64,000 nt of DNA from Acididesulfobacillus acetoxydans (GTDB lineage: Bacteria > Bacillota > Desulfitobacteriia > Desulfitobacteriales > Desulfitobacteriaceae), in NCBI RefSeq assembly GCF_900016645.1, contig NZ_CDGJ01000019.1; one strand, written 5' to 3'. The translations under genes were made by a program, and so were the position numbers. The notes below the pieces were generated by a model. It searched no databases. It saw nothing but the letters and a program-made list of their open reading frames with translations, and was not told the origin of the DNA. Shown in pieces: positions 17,659-28,390 of this stretch (position 1 is its first letter; each line of letters begins with the position of its first letter).

Positions 17659-18470
17659 GTCTTGCTCCCCCTCAGCGCGTATTTTTCTATGGCCGCGGCC
17701 ACTCCGTCCTCCTCGTTGCTCAAAGTGACGGCATCCGCCGCTTCCCTGATTTCCGGGCGGGCATTCCCCACGGCTACACCCAGGCCGGCGTAGCGCAGCA
17801 TTTCCAGGTCATTGAAGCTGTCGCCTATGGCCATCACTTCCTCTTGCCGGATGCCGTAACATTGGGCCAGCGCGGCTAAAGCCGCTCCTTTGTTGACCGA
17901 CGCGTCGGTCATTTCCAGGAAGAACGGTTTGGACTTCGTCAGATGAACCTTCTCACCGTAGCGTGCCTGAAACTCCGGGGTTAATCGATCCAGCCGTGCT
18001 TCTTCCCCCATGATCAGGATCTTCTCCACGCTCGCGCCCGGGTCGTCCAGGAGTTCCAACAGATCCGCCGCTTCAATCTCCACTTGTGAGATCCGTTCGT
18101 AAGCGCGCGACCAGGCGTTTTTTTCCTGAACCAGTATTTTTCCCCGGCAATAAATCTGCACATGCATGTGCAGCTCTAAAACATCCGCCACCAGCTTCCG
18201 CGCCAAGGCGGCGGCGAGCGCCCGCCTGAAAAGCACTTCCCCGCTCAGGGCCTGCTGAATTAAGGCCCCATGAAAAGTGATGACCGGGACGTCGATTTCC
18301 AGCTGTTCCGCATAGCGGCGCATCGCCGCCGGGGTTCGGCCGGTGGCAATGGTGGTGATGATCCCCTGAGCCCGCGCCCGGCGAATCGTTGCCACTGTCC
18401 CTGCCGAAATGGTCAGGTCGTCGCGCAAAAGCGTGTCATCCAAGTCCAGCGCAATCAGCCGTATCGCCAA
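17649..18470 (-). CDS. Cof-type HAD-IIB family phosphatase
   Basis: Predicted Mg-dependent sugar-phosphate or nucleotide phosphatase. HAD motif I is ALDLDDTLL with the nucleophile and acid Asp pair (residues 8-10). Motif II is TIATGRT, and motif III/IV is NKGAALAAL...VMAIGDSFNDLEML. The C2-type cap lies between them. Length 273 is usual. The start is TTG at 18470 with GGGGTG 7 nt upstream. It overlaps the FMN enzyme gene by 10 bp, so the two are co-translated. Substrate specificity cannot be read from the sequence. Confidence 0.9.
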   Translation of the reverse strand: MAIRLIALDLDDTLLRDDLTISAGTVATIRRARAQGIITTIATGRTPAAMRRYAEQLEIDVPVITFHGALIQQALSGEVLFRRALAAALARKLVADVLELHMHVQIYCRGKILVQEKNAWSRAYERISQVEIEAADLLELLDDPGASVEKILIMGEEARLDRLTPEFQARYGEKVHLTKSKPFFLEMTDASVNKGAALAALAQCYGIRQEEVMAIGDSFNDLEMLRYAGLGVAVGNARPEIREAADAVTLSNEEDGVAAAIEKYALRGSKTWI

Positions 18471-18632
18471 GTTTCCACACCCCTTTTACCGTTAGTCTTT
18501 CTCGTCCGCACCGCTTCCCGCCGCCCGCGCCCGGCCGGGTTTCACTCCCGGCGCCCTCCGGCCCAATGGGGTGTAACAATAATAATAGTTACTGCCGGAT
18601 CATCCCTGTGGCAGTTCGCCCCCCATACTCCC

Positions 18633-21458
18633 TCACTGCCCGCGTTCCAAACTGCGTTTGAGAAATTCTCCCGTGTAGGAAGCCGGGAAGGCCGAGACCT
18701 CTTCCGGGGTTCCGGCAATGAGAACTTCTCCGCCCCTGTTTCCCCCTTCCGGGCCCAAATCAATCAGGTAATCGGCGGTCTTAATCACGTCGAGGTTATG
18801 CTCAATCACGAGCACCGTATCCCCGGCGTCGACCAGCCGGTGCAGGACTTGCAGGAGGCGATCGATATCCGCGACGTGCAAACCGGTTGTCGGTTCGTCC
18901 AGGATGTAGATGGTTTTACCCGTACTCCTGCGGCTTAACTCGGCCGCCAGCTTCACCCGCTGGGCCTCGCCCCCGGAAAGAGTCGTGGCCGGCTGCCCCA
19001 GATGGATATAACCCAGCCCGACATCCTGCAGGGTCTGGAGTTTGCGGGCAATTTTCGGTACGGCCCGGAAAAAATCGACCGCCTCCTCCACCGTCATATC
19101 GAGGACCTGGGCGATATTTTTCCCTTTGTAATGGACTTCCAGCGTCTCCCGGCTGTAGCGCCGCCCGTTGCAAACCTCGCAAGGAACGTATACATCCGGA
19201 AGGAAATTCATCTCGATCTTGATAATGCCGTCGCCGTGGCAAGCTTCACAGCGGCCGCCTTTGACATTGAAGCTGAACCGGCCGGGCAGGTAACCGCGCA
19301 TTTTGGCCTCGGGAGTTTGGGCAAAAAGACCCCGGATAAAGTCAAAAACCCCGGTGTAGGTGGCCGGATTTGAGCGGGGTGTACGCCCTATCGGGGATTG
19401 ATCGATATCAATGACCTTCTCCAGATGCTCAAGTCCGCGCAGTTCCCGCATGGTTCCCGGGCGAACCCGGGCGCCGTTCAAGCGCGAGGCCAACCCCTTG
19501 AAAATAAGTTCGTTGACGAGGGTGCTCTTGCCGGAACCGGAAACTCCCGTTACACAGGTGAAAACACCCAAGGGAATACGGACGTCGATGTTCTTCAGGT
19601 TGTTTTCGCGGGCGCCCAAGACCTCCAGCCACTTGCCATTCGGCCGGCGCCTGGCCGCGGGAATCGGAATCTTGCGGCGGCCGCTCAAATATTGCCCTGT
19701 GACCGATTCCTCCCGCTGCTTGATTTCTTCCAGGGTACCCTGGGCTACTACCTCCCCGCCGTGGGCCCCGGCTCCCGGCCCAATGTCAATGATTTGGTCG
19801 GCGGCCAGCATCGTCTCTTCGTCATGCTCCACCACGATCAACGTGTTGCCCAAATCCCTCAGCCTTTTCAGAGTAGCGAGCAGGCGGGCATTGTCCCGCT
19901 GATGCAAGCCAATGCTCGGTTCATCCAGAACATAGAGAACCCCCATCAGACTGGATCCGATCTGAGTCGCCAAACGGATGCGCTGAGCCTCGCCGCCGGA
20001 GAGCGTCCCGGCCGCACGGCCCAAGGTCAGGTAGTCCAGCCCGACATTGACGAGAAAACCCAGCCGTTCCCGTATCTCTTTCAGCACCTGATGGGCAATG
20101 GTCTCCTCCCGGGGCGTCAGCCGCAAGCGCTCAAAAAAGGCTAAGGCTTCGTTGACCGGAAGCTGTGTCAAATCATAGATTGACAGATCGCCAACCGTAA
20201 CCGCCAAAGCCTCCGGTTTCAAACGTTTGCCCTGACAAACCGGGCAGGGCCTTTCACTCATGTATCCTTCCATTTCCGCGCGAACAAAATCGGAGGACGA
20301 TTCTTTGTAACGTCTTTCGAAATAGGGAATCAGCCCTTCAAACGGAGCGTTGTAAGTCTTGTACTGGTCAAAAATGTTGTAATAATTAAAGCGCACCGGA
20401 CTTTGGGTACCGTGCAAAAGCCCTTGCCATTGTTCCTCGCTCAGTTCGGCCAGAGGGGTCCGCATTTCGAAGCCGAGATTTTCCGCTACCGCCTCCAGCA
20501 AACGGGGATAGTAAGTCGAAGCAGAACGGGCCCAGGGAGCTACCGCACCTTCCGCTAAAGATTTGCCGCGGTCCGGAATGACAAGGTTGAGGTCGACCTC
20601 AAGGTTGGCCCCCAGGCCAGTACAGGCCGGACAGGCACCGAACGGACTGTTGAAGGAAAAAAGGCGGGGGCTCAGCTCTTCCAGCCCGATCCCGCAATCC
20701 GGGCAGGCAAAATTCTCGCTGAAGAGGAGTTCATCGCCGCCGAAGAGGTCCACGATCACGTTGCCCTCAGCCAAACGCAGGGCTGTTTCCAGGGAGTCGG
20801 CCAGGCGGCTGCCGCTGTCAGGCTTCAGAGAAATCCGGTCTATCACAACCTCAATTGAATGCTTCTTCTTTTTATCCAATTTGACTTCTTCATTAAGGTC
20901 CACCGTCTCTCCGTCGACCCGGGCCCGCACGTACCCGGCCTTGCGAACCTCCTCAAAGATCTTAGTGTGCTCTCCTTTTTTCCCTTTGACCAGGGGCGCC
21001 AGAATTTGCAGCCGGGTTTTCTCCGGCCGGCGCAGGACTTGGTCCACCATTTGCTGAACCGTCTGCCTGGAGATCTCCCGACCGCAGCGAGGGCAGTGGG
21101 GCCGCCCAATCCGAGCATAGAGCAGCCGGAGGTAATCGTAAACTTCCGTCACCGTGCCCACGGTCGAACGGGGATTCCTGCTCGTGGTTTTCTGATCGAT
21201 GGAAATGGCCGGGGACAGCCCCTCGATGTAATCGACATCCGGTTTATCCATCTGGCCCAGGAATTGACGGGCATAGGCGGAAAGGGATTCGACATAACGC
21301 CTTTGCCCCTCGGCATAAATCGTGTCAAAAGCCAGGGATGACTTACCCGAACCGGACAGGCCGGTAATTACGACCAATTTGTCGCGGGGAATGTCCACGT
21401 CGATATTTTTTAAGTTATGAGCACGGGCGCCCCGCACCCGCAAGTAATCCTGGGTCAT
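18633..21458 (-). CDS. uvrA: Excinuclease ABC subunit A
   Basis: Damage-recognition ATPase of nucleotide excision repair. The 941 residues show two ABC modules: Walker A GLSGSGKSSLAFDTIYAEG near residue 35, first signature LSGGEAQRIRLATQIG, second Walker A GVSGSGKSTLVNELI near 640, and second signature LSGGEAQRVKLAAELS. Zinc-binding cysteines appear as CPRCG, CPDCG/CPACTG and CEACHGDG...CEVCNG. It follows uvrB by 144 bp and is probably transcribed with it from the SOS-type promoter at 23.9 kb. Confidence 0.98.
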   Translation of the reverse strand: MTQDYLRVRGARAHNLKNIDVDIPRDKLVVITGLSGSGKSSLAFDTIYAEGQRRYVESLSAYARQFLGQMDKPDVDYIEGLSPAISIDQKTTSRNPRSTVGTVTEVYDYLRLLYARIGRPHCPRCGREISRQTVQQMVDQVLRRPEKTRLQILAPLVKGKKGEHTKIFEEVRKAGYVRARVDGETVDLNEEVKLDKKKKHSIEVVIDRISLKPDSGSRLADSLETALRLAEGNVIVDLFGGDELLFSENFACPDCGIGLEELSPRLFSFNSPFGACPACTGLGANLEVDLNLVIPDRGKSLAEGAVAPWARSASTYYPRLLEAVAENLGFEMRTPLAELSEEQWQGLLHGTQSPVRFNYYNIFDQYKTYNAPFEGLIPYFERRYKESSSDFVRAEMEGYMSERPCPVCQGKRLKPEALAVTVGDLSIYDLTQLPVNEALAFFERLRLTPREETIAHQVLKEIRERLGFLVNVGLDYLTLGRAAGTLSGGEAQRIRLATQIGSSLMGVLYVLDEPSIGLHQRDNARLLATLKRLRDLGNTLIVVEHDEETMLAADQIIDIGPGAGAHGGEVVAQGTLEEIKQREESVTGQYLSGRRKIPIPAARRRPNGKWLEVLGARENNLKNIDVRIPLGVFTCVTGVSGSGKSTLVNELIFKGLASRLNGARVRPGTMRELRGLEHLEKVIDIDQSPIGRTPRSNPATYTGVFDFIRGLFAQTPEAKMRGYLPGRFSFNVKGGRCEACHGDGIIKIEMNFLPDVYVPCEVCNGRRYSRETLEVHYKGKNIAQVLDMTVEEAVDFFRAVPKIARKLQTLQDVGLGYIHLGQPATTLSGGEAQRVKLAAELSRRSTGKTIYILDEPTTGLHVADIDRLLQVLHRLVDAGDTVLVIEHNLDVIKTADYLIDLGPEGGNRGGEVLIAGTPEEVSAFPASYTGEFLKRSLERGQ

Positions 21459-21602
21459 AACAGTCCCCCATTTGAGAAGTCAGAAGTCAGAAACCCGAAG
21501 TCAGAGACAGGGAAGAAAGAGTCGGAAACGGGAAAACAGGAAGGCCGTGAAGCTTTTCCGTCGTGAGATTAGAGTTCCGGTACTCCTTTTCTTTCGGGCC
21601 TG

Positions 21603-23687
<2,085 letters not shown>

Positions 23688-23906
23688 ACCCACTCCTCCT
23701 CATCCCCCAACCAAAGAAGAGCAAAGCCCGTGAACCTTGCCCTTGGCCCAAACGGCACGAGATATATCCGCTTGGTCATTGTACGGAGGCCCGGCGCCGG
23801 GAACTCCTTTCGCTGTGGAACCCCGCGGTGAATCCCCGCGCCGAAATCCTCGGCTAAACCCGGGGCTGCAGTTTCCCAAACCGGGATTGTAGCTTCCCAC
23901 CCTGTT

Positions 23907-23935
23907 ATTATAGCACCGCCACGCCGGAAACAAAA
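23907..23935 (-). promoter_or_regulatory. Candidate extended -10 promoter of uvrBA
   Basis: On the minus strand a perfect TATAAT (23912-23907) is preceded by TGC, an extended -10. A weak -35 TTTTGT (23935-23930) stands 17 nt away. Weak -35 boxes are common where extended -10 elements occur. It adjoins the palindrome at 23936. Confidence 0.6.
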
Positions 23936-23967
23936 CATGCAGGTCGAAAATTCGTTCGATCTGCATG
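23936..23967. promoter_or_regulatory. 32-bp palindrome with LexA-like core upstream of uvrB
   Basis: Arms of 13 bp (23936-23948 and 23955-23967) match except one G-T pair, around a 6-nt centre. The middle, CGAAAATTCGTTCG at 23945-23958, matches the Gram-positive LexA box CGAACRNRYGTTYG at 12 of 14 positions. It abuts the -35 of the uvrB promoter, where a repressor would act. SOS control of uvrBA is established in Bacillus; binding here is inferred. Confidence 0.55.
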
Positions 23968-24088
23968 TCGGCGGCTCGATCTTAAATTCCCTTCTCCGGA
24001 CCTCACTCACAAGAGATGTTCCCGCGCCGGCCGCCCCGGGAGTCGAAGCGGCGGCGGACGCCGCGACCAGGATAACGCCAATCCCTAT

Positions 24089-25558
24089 TCAGGCGCCGGA
24101 TGATCCCCCGCCACCGCCGCCACCGCCACCCGCTTGTCCGCTCCCTTGTTTCTGCTGGCCGCCGGATGGCTGCTGTTGTTGTTGCTGCTCCTGTTTAATC
24201 ATCTCGGGAGGAACGGTGCGCACCTTCTGGCTGGCACTGTGTTCCGTCCAGAGAACTTTTCCTTTAGAATCTAGATATTCCCGTGTGATATCCGTGTTGA
24301 CCTTCTCGACAACTTTCGCCACATTCGGGGGAATGGCTCCCGCACCGGAGCCGCCCGCTTGTCCGCCGCCCCCTCCGCTTTGAGAACCGTCCGAACTTCC
24401 GTCCGAACTGCCGCTCTCGCTCTTCGTTCCCTTGGCGGCGGAGGCGCCCTGCTGCGTGCCGGGTTCTTTCGTCGTTGGTTTCTCCGTCATTTTCCGAGCT
24501 TGTTCTTTTTGGGCCTGGAGCGCCAGGTTCACTGCTTTGACATAGCTCTTTTGCGTTATCGCCAAGTTTTCCGGTGTGACCGCTTTGACCGCAATGACTT
24601 TTGCCGGAATCTCTCCTTGATCTCCGGTCACGGAGTCATTCACGTCGAACGGTTCTTTCTTAAGCATTTTTTCCGCCCATTGGCAGGCATACACTCCCTG
24701 GAGATAGGGGGACACGTCCACATCTCCCGCCTGCAGTCCGCCCGCCATTCTCTGCAAGGACTGCAGATTAGCCTGCCCCCCGAACAGCAGTACTTTCTTT
24801 TCCAGTCCTCCCTGTTTGAGGACATCTGCCGCCTGGGCGGCCACCTTCTCCGTGTCGGCGCAAACCGCCCGCACTTTGCCCGGGTTCTTGAGCAAGTACT
24901 CCAACAAGACCTGTTTGGCACCCGCAGCGCTCCCCGGATGCCCGGAAAGTACCTGCAGGCTGACTTTGGGATATTTGGCCAAAACGGTCCGGAGCCCGGC
25001 CAAACGCTCCTGTGCCCCAGTTTCTGCCGGATTATCCTGGAGGAGAAGGACGATCCCCGCCTGAACTTTTTGCACCAGGGCCTGTCCCATCAGCTCCCCG
25101 GCTTTCTCCTGGTCCGGAGTAATGAGGCCCGCCGGCGTGCTCCCGGCCGGTATCTTGCCGATGGCCAAGACCGGAATTTTCTTCGTCTGAGCGGTTTTCA
25201 GCAGTTCTTGGTTCCCGCCCTCGTAGAGCAGGACTTTAGCATCCTTAAGGGGATCTTCCCCGGCCTGGGACGCCGGTGCCGAGCCTCCCTGGCCCGAACT
25301 CGCGCTTGCGCCGGAAGAACTCCCTATGTATTTTATTTTCAGATTTGCTTTGGCCGCCGTGTCGTCAATACCTTTTTGCAAAAGGATCTGATTGGGATCA
25401 TCCCCGCTCAGGGAGACAGCGGCCACCGGCTGGGGTTTCTGCGCGGACTGGGAAGAAGATTTTTTCTTATTTCCTAAAAGCCCTTGTAGACCGCAGCCCG
25501 TTACGGTTAAACTAAGACAGAGAAAAATGATTGTAAGGCGAAATCCTCTGAGGCGCAT
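24089..25558 (-). CDS. Periplasmic-binding-protein-like lipoprotein with low-complexity tail, orphan
   Basis: Predicted surface lipoprotein. The signal RGFRLTIIFLCLSLTVTGC gives a lipobox cysteine near residue 20, followed by a Lys/Ser/Gln linker. Residues 60-340 resemble sugar-type periplasmic binding proteins of the ribose family: VLLYEGGNQELLKTAQTKK, GKIPAGSTPAGLITPDQEKAG, QAGIVLLLQDN, VRAVCADTEKVAAQA. The last 120 residues are unusual: Ser/Gly runs, a block KVVEKVNTDITREYLDSKG, then poly-Gln and poly-Gly. ATG at 25558 has AAAGGAG upstream, giving 489 residues. No transporter genes are adjacent. The ligand and role are unknown. Confidence 0.75.
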   Translation of the reverse strand: MRLRGFRLTIIFLCLSLTVTGCGLQGLLGNKKKSSSQSAQKPQPVAAVSLSGDDPNQILLQKGIDDTAAKANLKIKYIGSSSGASASSGQGGSAPASQAGEDPLKDAKVLLYEGGNQELLKTAQTKKIPVLAIGKIPAGSTPAGLITPDQEKAGELMGQALVQKVQAGIVLLLQDNPAETGAQERLAGLRTVLAKYPKVSLQVLSGHPGSAAGAKQVLLEYLLKNPGKVRAVCADTEKVAAQAADVLKQGGLEKKVLLFGGQANLQSLQRMAGGLQAGDVDVSPYLQGVYACQWAEKMLKKEPFDVNDSVTGDQGEIPAKVIAVKAVTPENLAITQKSYVKAVNLALQAQKEQARKMTEKPTTKEPGTQQGASAAKGTKSESGSSDGSSDGSQSGGGGGQAGGSGAGAIPPNVAKVVEKVNTDITREYLDSKGKVLWTEHSASQKVRTVPPEMIKQEQQQQQQPSGGQQKQGSGQAGGGGGGGGGSSGA

Positions 25559-25647
25559 GGGACACTCTCCTTTCCCTGCCCGTGTGCCCCTAGTTTTCCC
25601 CCGTTGCCCGGAAAAATTCAAATGAAAAACCCAAGGAGGGGTCTTTG

Positions 25648-25986
25648 ATGTTCGGTTTGCTGGCGCGTTGGTTGATTAACTCCCTTGCTCTTGTTCTCAC
25701 TACGCTTTTCGTCCCCGGCCTCCATCTCTCCCGGCCTTCCACCGCCGTTTGGGCGGCACTCGTTTGGGGTCTCGCCAACACCCTCATTCGACCGGTTCTT
25801 TCCTTCTTTACCTTCCCGCTCCAAATCGTCACCCTGGGCTTGTTCACTTTGGTCATCAACGCTTTGATGCTGCTGCTGACAGCCCGTTTAGTCCCGGGCT
25901 TCAGCGTCCGCGGCTTCGGCAGCGCCCTGTTCGGCTCGATAGTCCTCAGCGTCATCAGCCTTATTTTAACTCACATGTTCGCGTAA
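25648..25986 (+). CDS. YvlD/phage holin-4-like small membrane protein
   Basis: One of two plus-strand genes. The 112 residues form four hydrophobic helices with little between them. The sequence matches the phage holin family 4 / YvlD membrane family, with the typical loops FVPGLHLS, NTLIRPVLSFFTFPLQIVTLG and LVPGFSVRGFGSALFGS. In Bacillus YvlD is a host protein, so no phage is implied. ATG at 25648 with AAGGAGGGG 7 nt upstream fixes the start; a TTG directly before it is unlikely. It is divergent from the lipoprotein gene and followed by a hairpin at 26021-26052. The function is unknown. Confidence 0.85.
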   Translation: MFGLLARWLINSLALVLTTLFVPGLHLSRPSTAVWAALVWGLANTLIRPVLSFFTFPLQIVTLGLFTLVINALMLLLTARLVPGFSVRGFGSALFGSIVLSVISLILTHMFA

Positions 25987-26020
25987 TATAAATCCCTCTG
26001 CCTCAACGAACATAACCTGA

Positions 26021-26052
26021 AAGCGAGCGGCCCTAACTTAGGCCGCTCGCTT
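26021..26052. terminator. Hairpin between the YvlD-like gene and ctpA
   Basis: Perfect 12-bp arms (26021-26032 and 26041-26052) around an 8-nt loop lie between two convergent genes. It is followed on the plus strand by TTAATTC and on the minus strand by TCAGGTT, so it lacks a strong U-tract either way. A shared bidirectional terminator is the simplest reading. Confidence 0.65.
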
Positions 26053-26165
26053 AATTCGTCAAGCCCGCGCAAAATCCTGTTCCACAGCTCTTCCCGCAGA
26101 TTGTCTACCCGTCCGAAGTCGGCGGCCTCCCGGCAATTGGTTTGCAGGGGTACCGCATCCAAGCG

Positions 26166-27350
26166 CTAGCGATTAATTTTCGCCTGTAAAGTTCGCAGGG
26201 CCGTTGCCAGTTGAGGATCAAAGTTCGTATCAAGCGGAAGGACCGTGGCGTTCTCACCCTTGGGCAATTTCACCTGAACGTCCGGTTCAATCCCTTTTTT
26301 GTTGATACTGATTTTATCCGGAGTCAGGTATTTGGCCGTGGTCAGTTTTACACTCGTCCCGCTGTCGAGCTGGAAGATCGTCTGCACGATCCCTTTGCCG
26401 AAGGTCTTCACTCCGACCAATGTTCCCGTCTTCCTGTCCCGAATGGCTCCCGAGACGATTTCCGCCGCCGAGGCGGTCTCTTCATTGACCAAGACCACCA
26501 AGGGCTTGTTGATATACGTGTTCTCCGCATTTTTCGTGGTCACATGCCCGTCTTTGTCCACGATATAGACGACCGGACCCGGAGTGACAAAATAACTCGC
26601 TACCTTGACGGCCGCATTTAATTCCCCGCCATGGTTGTAGCGCAAATCGAGAATGACCCCTTTGTACTTCTGAATATCCATCGATTTTAGGACTTGCGCC
26701 AGTTCTGTCCCGGTGTCGGTGGAAAACTGGGAAATGTCGATGTAAGCAATGTCCGGCTGACCGGGCAGCGGCTCGCCTTCCACCGTGGGAACACTGATAT
26801 TCTCCCGAGTCATGGTCATGGTGAGCGTCTTCTTCTCGCTCTCCCGATAAACCTCCAAGGTAACCTTTGTTCCCGGGTCCCCGCGCATCAGGGCCACCGC
26901 TTTGTCCTGGCTGATGCTCGAAGTATCGACATTGTCGATCTTCACAATTACGTCCCCGGGCAAGATCCCGGCTTTGGCGGCCGGAGTGTTCTTGATCGTC
27001 TGCAGGACGATCAGTTTATTCGGATCCTTCAAACTGAGGACGATGCCCACACCCCCGAACTGCCCATAAATTAAATCCATTAACTGCCGGTTGTCGGAGG
27101 CATCCATATAGGTGGAATACGGGTCGCCCAGGGAATCCACCATCCCTTTAATCGCGCCGTCCACCAGTTGGTCTCCGGAAACTTTCTCAAGATACTGGCT
27201 GTGTATCAGTTCCAGCACTTGAGCCAACCGGCCCAGATGATCGACATTAAGCGCCACCGCCCCTCCGACGGCAGCAGACATCAGAGCGAGGACTATCACT
27301 AGGACAATGGCAACATGCTGCCAAATCTTACGCCAATTTCTCTCCCCCAA
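26166..27350 (-). CDS. ctpA: Carboxyl-terminal processing protease (S41 family)
   Basis: Extracytoplasmic serine protease. Residues 12-35 form an N-terminal membrane anchor. A PDZ domain follows (GVGIVLSLKDPNKLIVLQTI...GILPGDVIVKIDNVD, about 95-165). The S41 catalytic domain has ILDLRYNHGGELNAAV, the nucleophile Ser in NEETASAAEIVSGA and the general-base Lys in TFGKGIVQ. No C-terminal peptidoglycan-binding domain is present, so it is a short form of 394 residues. It lies 150 bp downstream of ftsX, the usual ftsE-ftsX-ctpA order in Clostridia. Confidence 0.95.
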   Translation of the reverse strand: MGERNWRKIWQHVAIVLVIVLALMSAAVGGAVALNVDHLGRLAQVLELIHSQYLEKVSGDQLVDGAIKGMVDSLGDPYSTYMDASDNRQLMDLIYGQFGGVGIVLSLKDPNKLIVLQTIKNTPAAKAGILPGDVIVKIDNVDTSSISQDKAVALMRGDPGTKVTLEVYRESEKKTLTMTMTRENISVPTVEGEPLPGQPDIAYIDISQFSTDTGTELAQVLKSMDIQKYKGVILDLRYNHGGELNAAVKVASYFVTPGPVVYIVDKDGHVTTKNAENTYINKPLVVLVNEETASAAEIVSGAIRDRKTGTLVGVKTFGKGIVQTIFQLDSGTSVKLTTAKYLTPDKISINKKGIEPDVQVKLPKGENATVLPLDTNFDPQLATALRTLQAKINR

Positions 27351-27499
27351 GCGTGCACTCCTTCCCGGTCATCCCTTGACGGGGCTGACCACCGGTTTGT
27401 CCGGACCGTTGTTAGTATATGCTCATCCGGCTGATGACATTCCCCCACAGTTTCCCCCATTCGAGCGGGGGCCTCCGAGGCCCGCGCCCTCCGCCGCTC

Positions 27500-28390
27500 T
27501 TAGACATTCAGGAATTTACGCAGGGACAACGCGCTGCCCGCGGCACCGATGACCATCCCCAGAACCAGTAAAGTCGTTTGGACCTGCCAGAAAAGCCAAG
27601 CGCTGCGGACGACGGGCAGGAAAGCCAGAGTGCTGCTCACGTACCCAGCCAGCCAATTGTACCCTGTCCCCACCAAAACGGTTGCCAAAATCCCTCCCGC
27701 CAGACCGAGGAAGAGCCCCTCGACCAGAAAGGGCCAGCGGATGAACCAGTTACTGGCTCCGACCAGTTTCATGATTTGAATCTCCCGTCTGCGGGAAAAA
27801 ACATTCATCTTGATGTTTATAGAAATCAAAACCACCGCGGCCGCCCCAAAGGCGATAATGACGCCGGCCCCCATCCAGCGCAGCCAGCGCGTGAACTGCA
27901 GCAGCCGGTCCACCACACCCTGCCCGTAACGCACGCTTTTCAATTCCGTAAACTGTTGGAGTTGAGCGGCCAGAGTCTTGACTCGCCGAGGATCGGCTGC
28001 TTTGATCGTAAATTTGTCTGGGAGGGGATTCGTCCCTCCCAAGTCGGAGACCAGGTTTCCCCCGGCCTTCCCCAGAGACTGACCGAATTGAGCCAAACCT
28101 TCCTTTTTGGTTACCAAGACCACGGACGCTACCCCGGGCATAGCTTTGATTTTAGTTTCCAGGGCCTCAACCTGCGTCTCAGGCACGTTCGTATGCACAA
28201 ACGCCGAAATCTCCACCTGGGATTCAAAACTCTGCGCCATGTTGGAGGTATTGGCCAGAAAAAAAGCCGAAAATCCCAAAATAATCAGGGATACCATCAC
28301 CGTCATCACGGACGCGATACTCAACCAGGGATTGCGTTTGACGGAACTCAATGTTTCACGCAGGACGTACTTGGCTGAGCTAAAGCTCAT
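27500..28390 (-). CDS. ftsX: Cell division ABC transporter permease FtsX
   Basis: Integral membrane partner of FtsE that transmits ATP hydrolysis to cell-wall hydrolases. It has an N-terminal cytoplasmic YVLRETLSSVKRNPWLSIASV, a first helix at about residues 22-45, a large extracellular loop (50-165) and three further helices, matching the FtsX topology with ISINIKMNVFSRRREIQIMKLVGAS at the FtsE-contacting segment. ATG at 28390 has AGGAGG 9 nt upstream and overlaps the end of ftsE by 11 bp, so the pair is translationally coupled. 296 residues. Confidence 0.95.
   Translation of the reverse strand: MSFSSAKYVLRETLSSVKRNPWLSIASVMTVMVSLIILGFSAFFLANTSNMAQSFESQVEISAFVHTNVPETQVEALETKIKAMPGVASVVLVTKKEGLAQFGQSLGKAGGNLVSDLGGTNPLPDKFTIKAADPRRVKTLAAQLQQFTELKSVRYGQGVVDRLLQFTRWLRWMGAGVIIAFGAAAVVLISINIKMNVFSRRREIQIMKLVGASNWFIRWPFLVEGLFLGLAGGILATVLVGTGYNWLAGYVSSTLAFLPVVRSAWLFWQVQTTLLVLGMVIGAAGSALSLRKFLNV

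Larger units (their letters stand above)
23688..24088 (-). other. uvrB upstream region (non-coding)
   Basis: These 401 bp separate uvrB from the lipoprotein gene. They hold the promoter (23907-23935), the palindrome (23936-23967) and a transcribed leader of about 215 nt in which CCCGG-containing inverted repeats are common (for example around 23855-23885). A short open frame in the leader starting MTKRIYLVPF runs into uvrB out of frame and is probably not real. No terminator for the lipoprotein gene was recognised. Confidence 0.5.

Noticed and set aside
25648..25986. Evidence for a prophage from the holin-like protein
   Set aside because: YvlD-type members of this family are ordinary chromosomal proteins; no lysin, integrase or structural phage gene is near.
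25971..26162. Minus-strand open frame of 63 codons after ctpA
   Set aside because: It starts with TTG without Shine-Dalgarno 3 bp past the ctpA stop and runs through the hairpin at 26021-26052 into the end of the plus-strand gene. No family resemblance.
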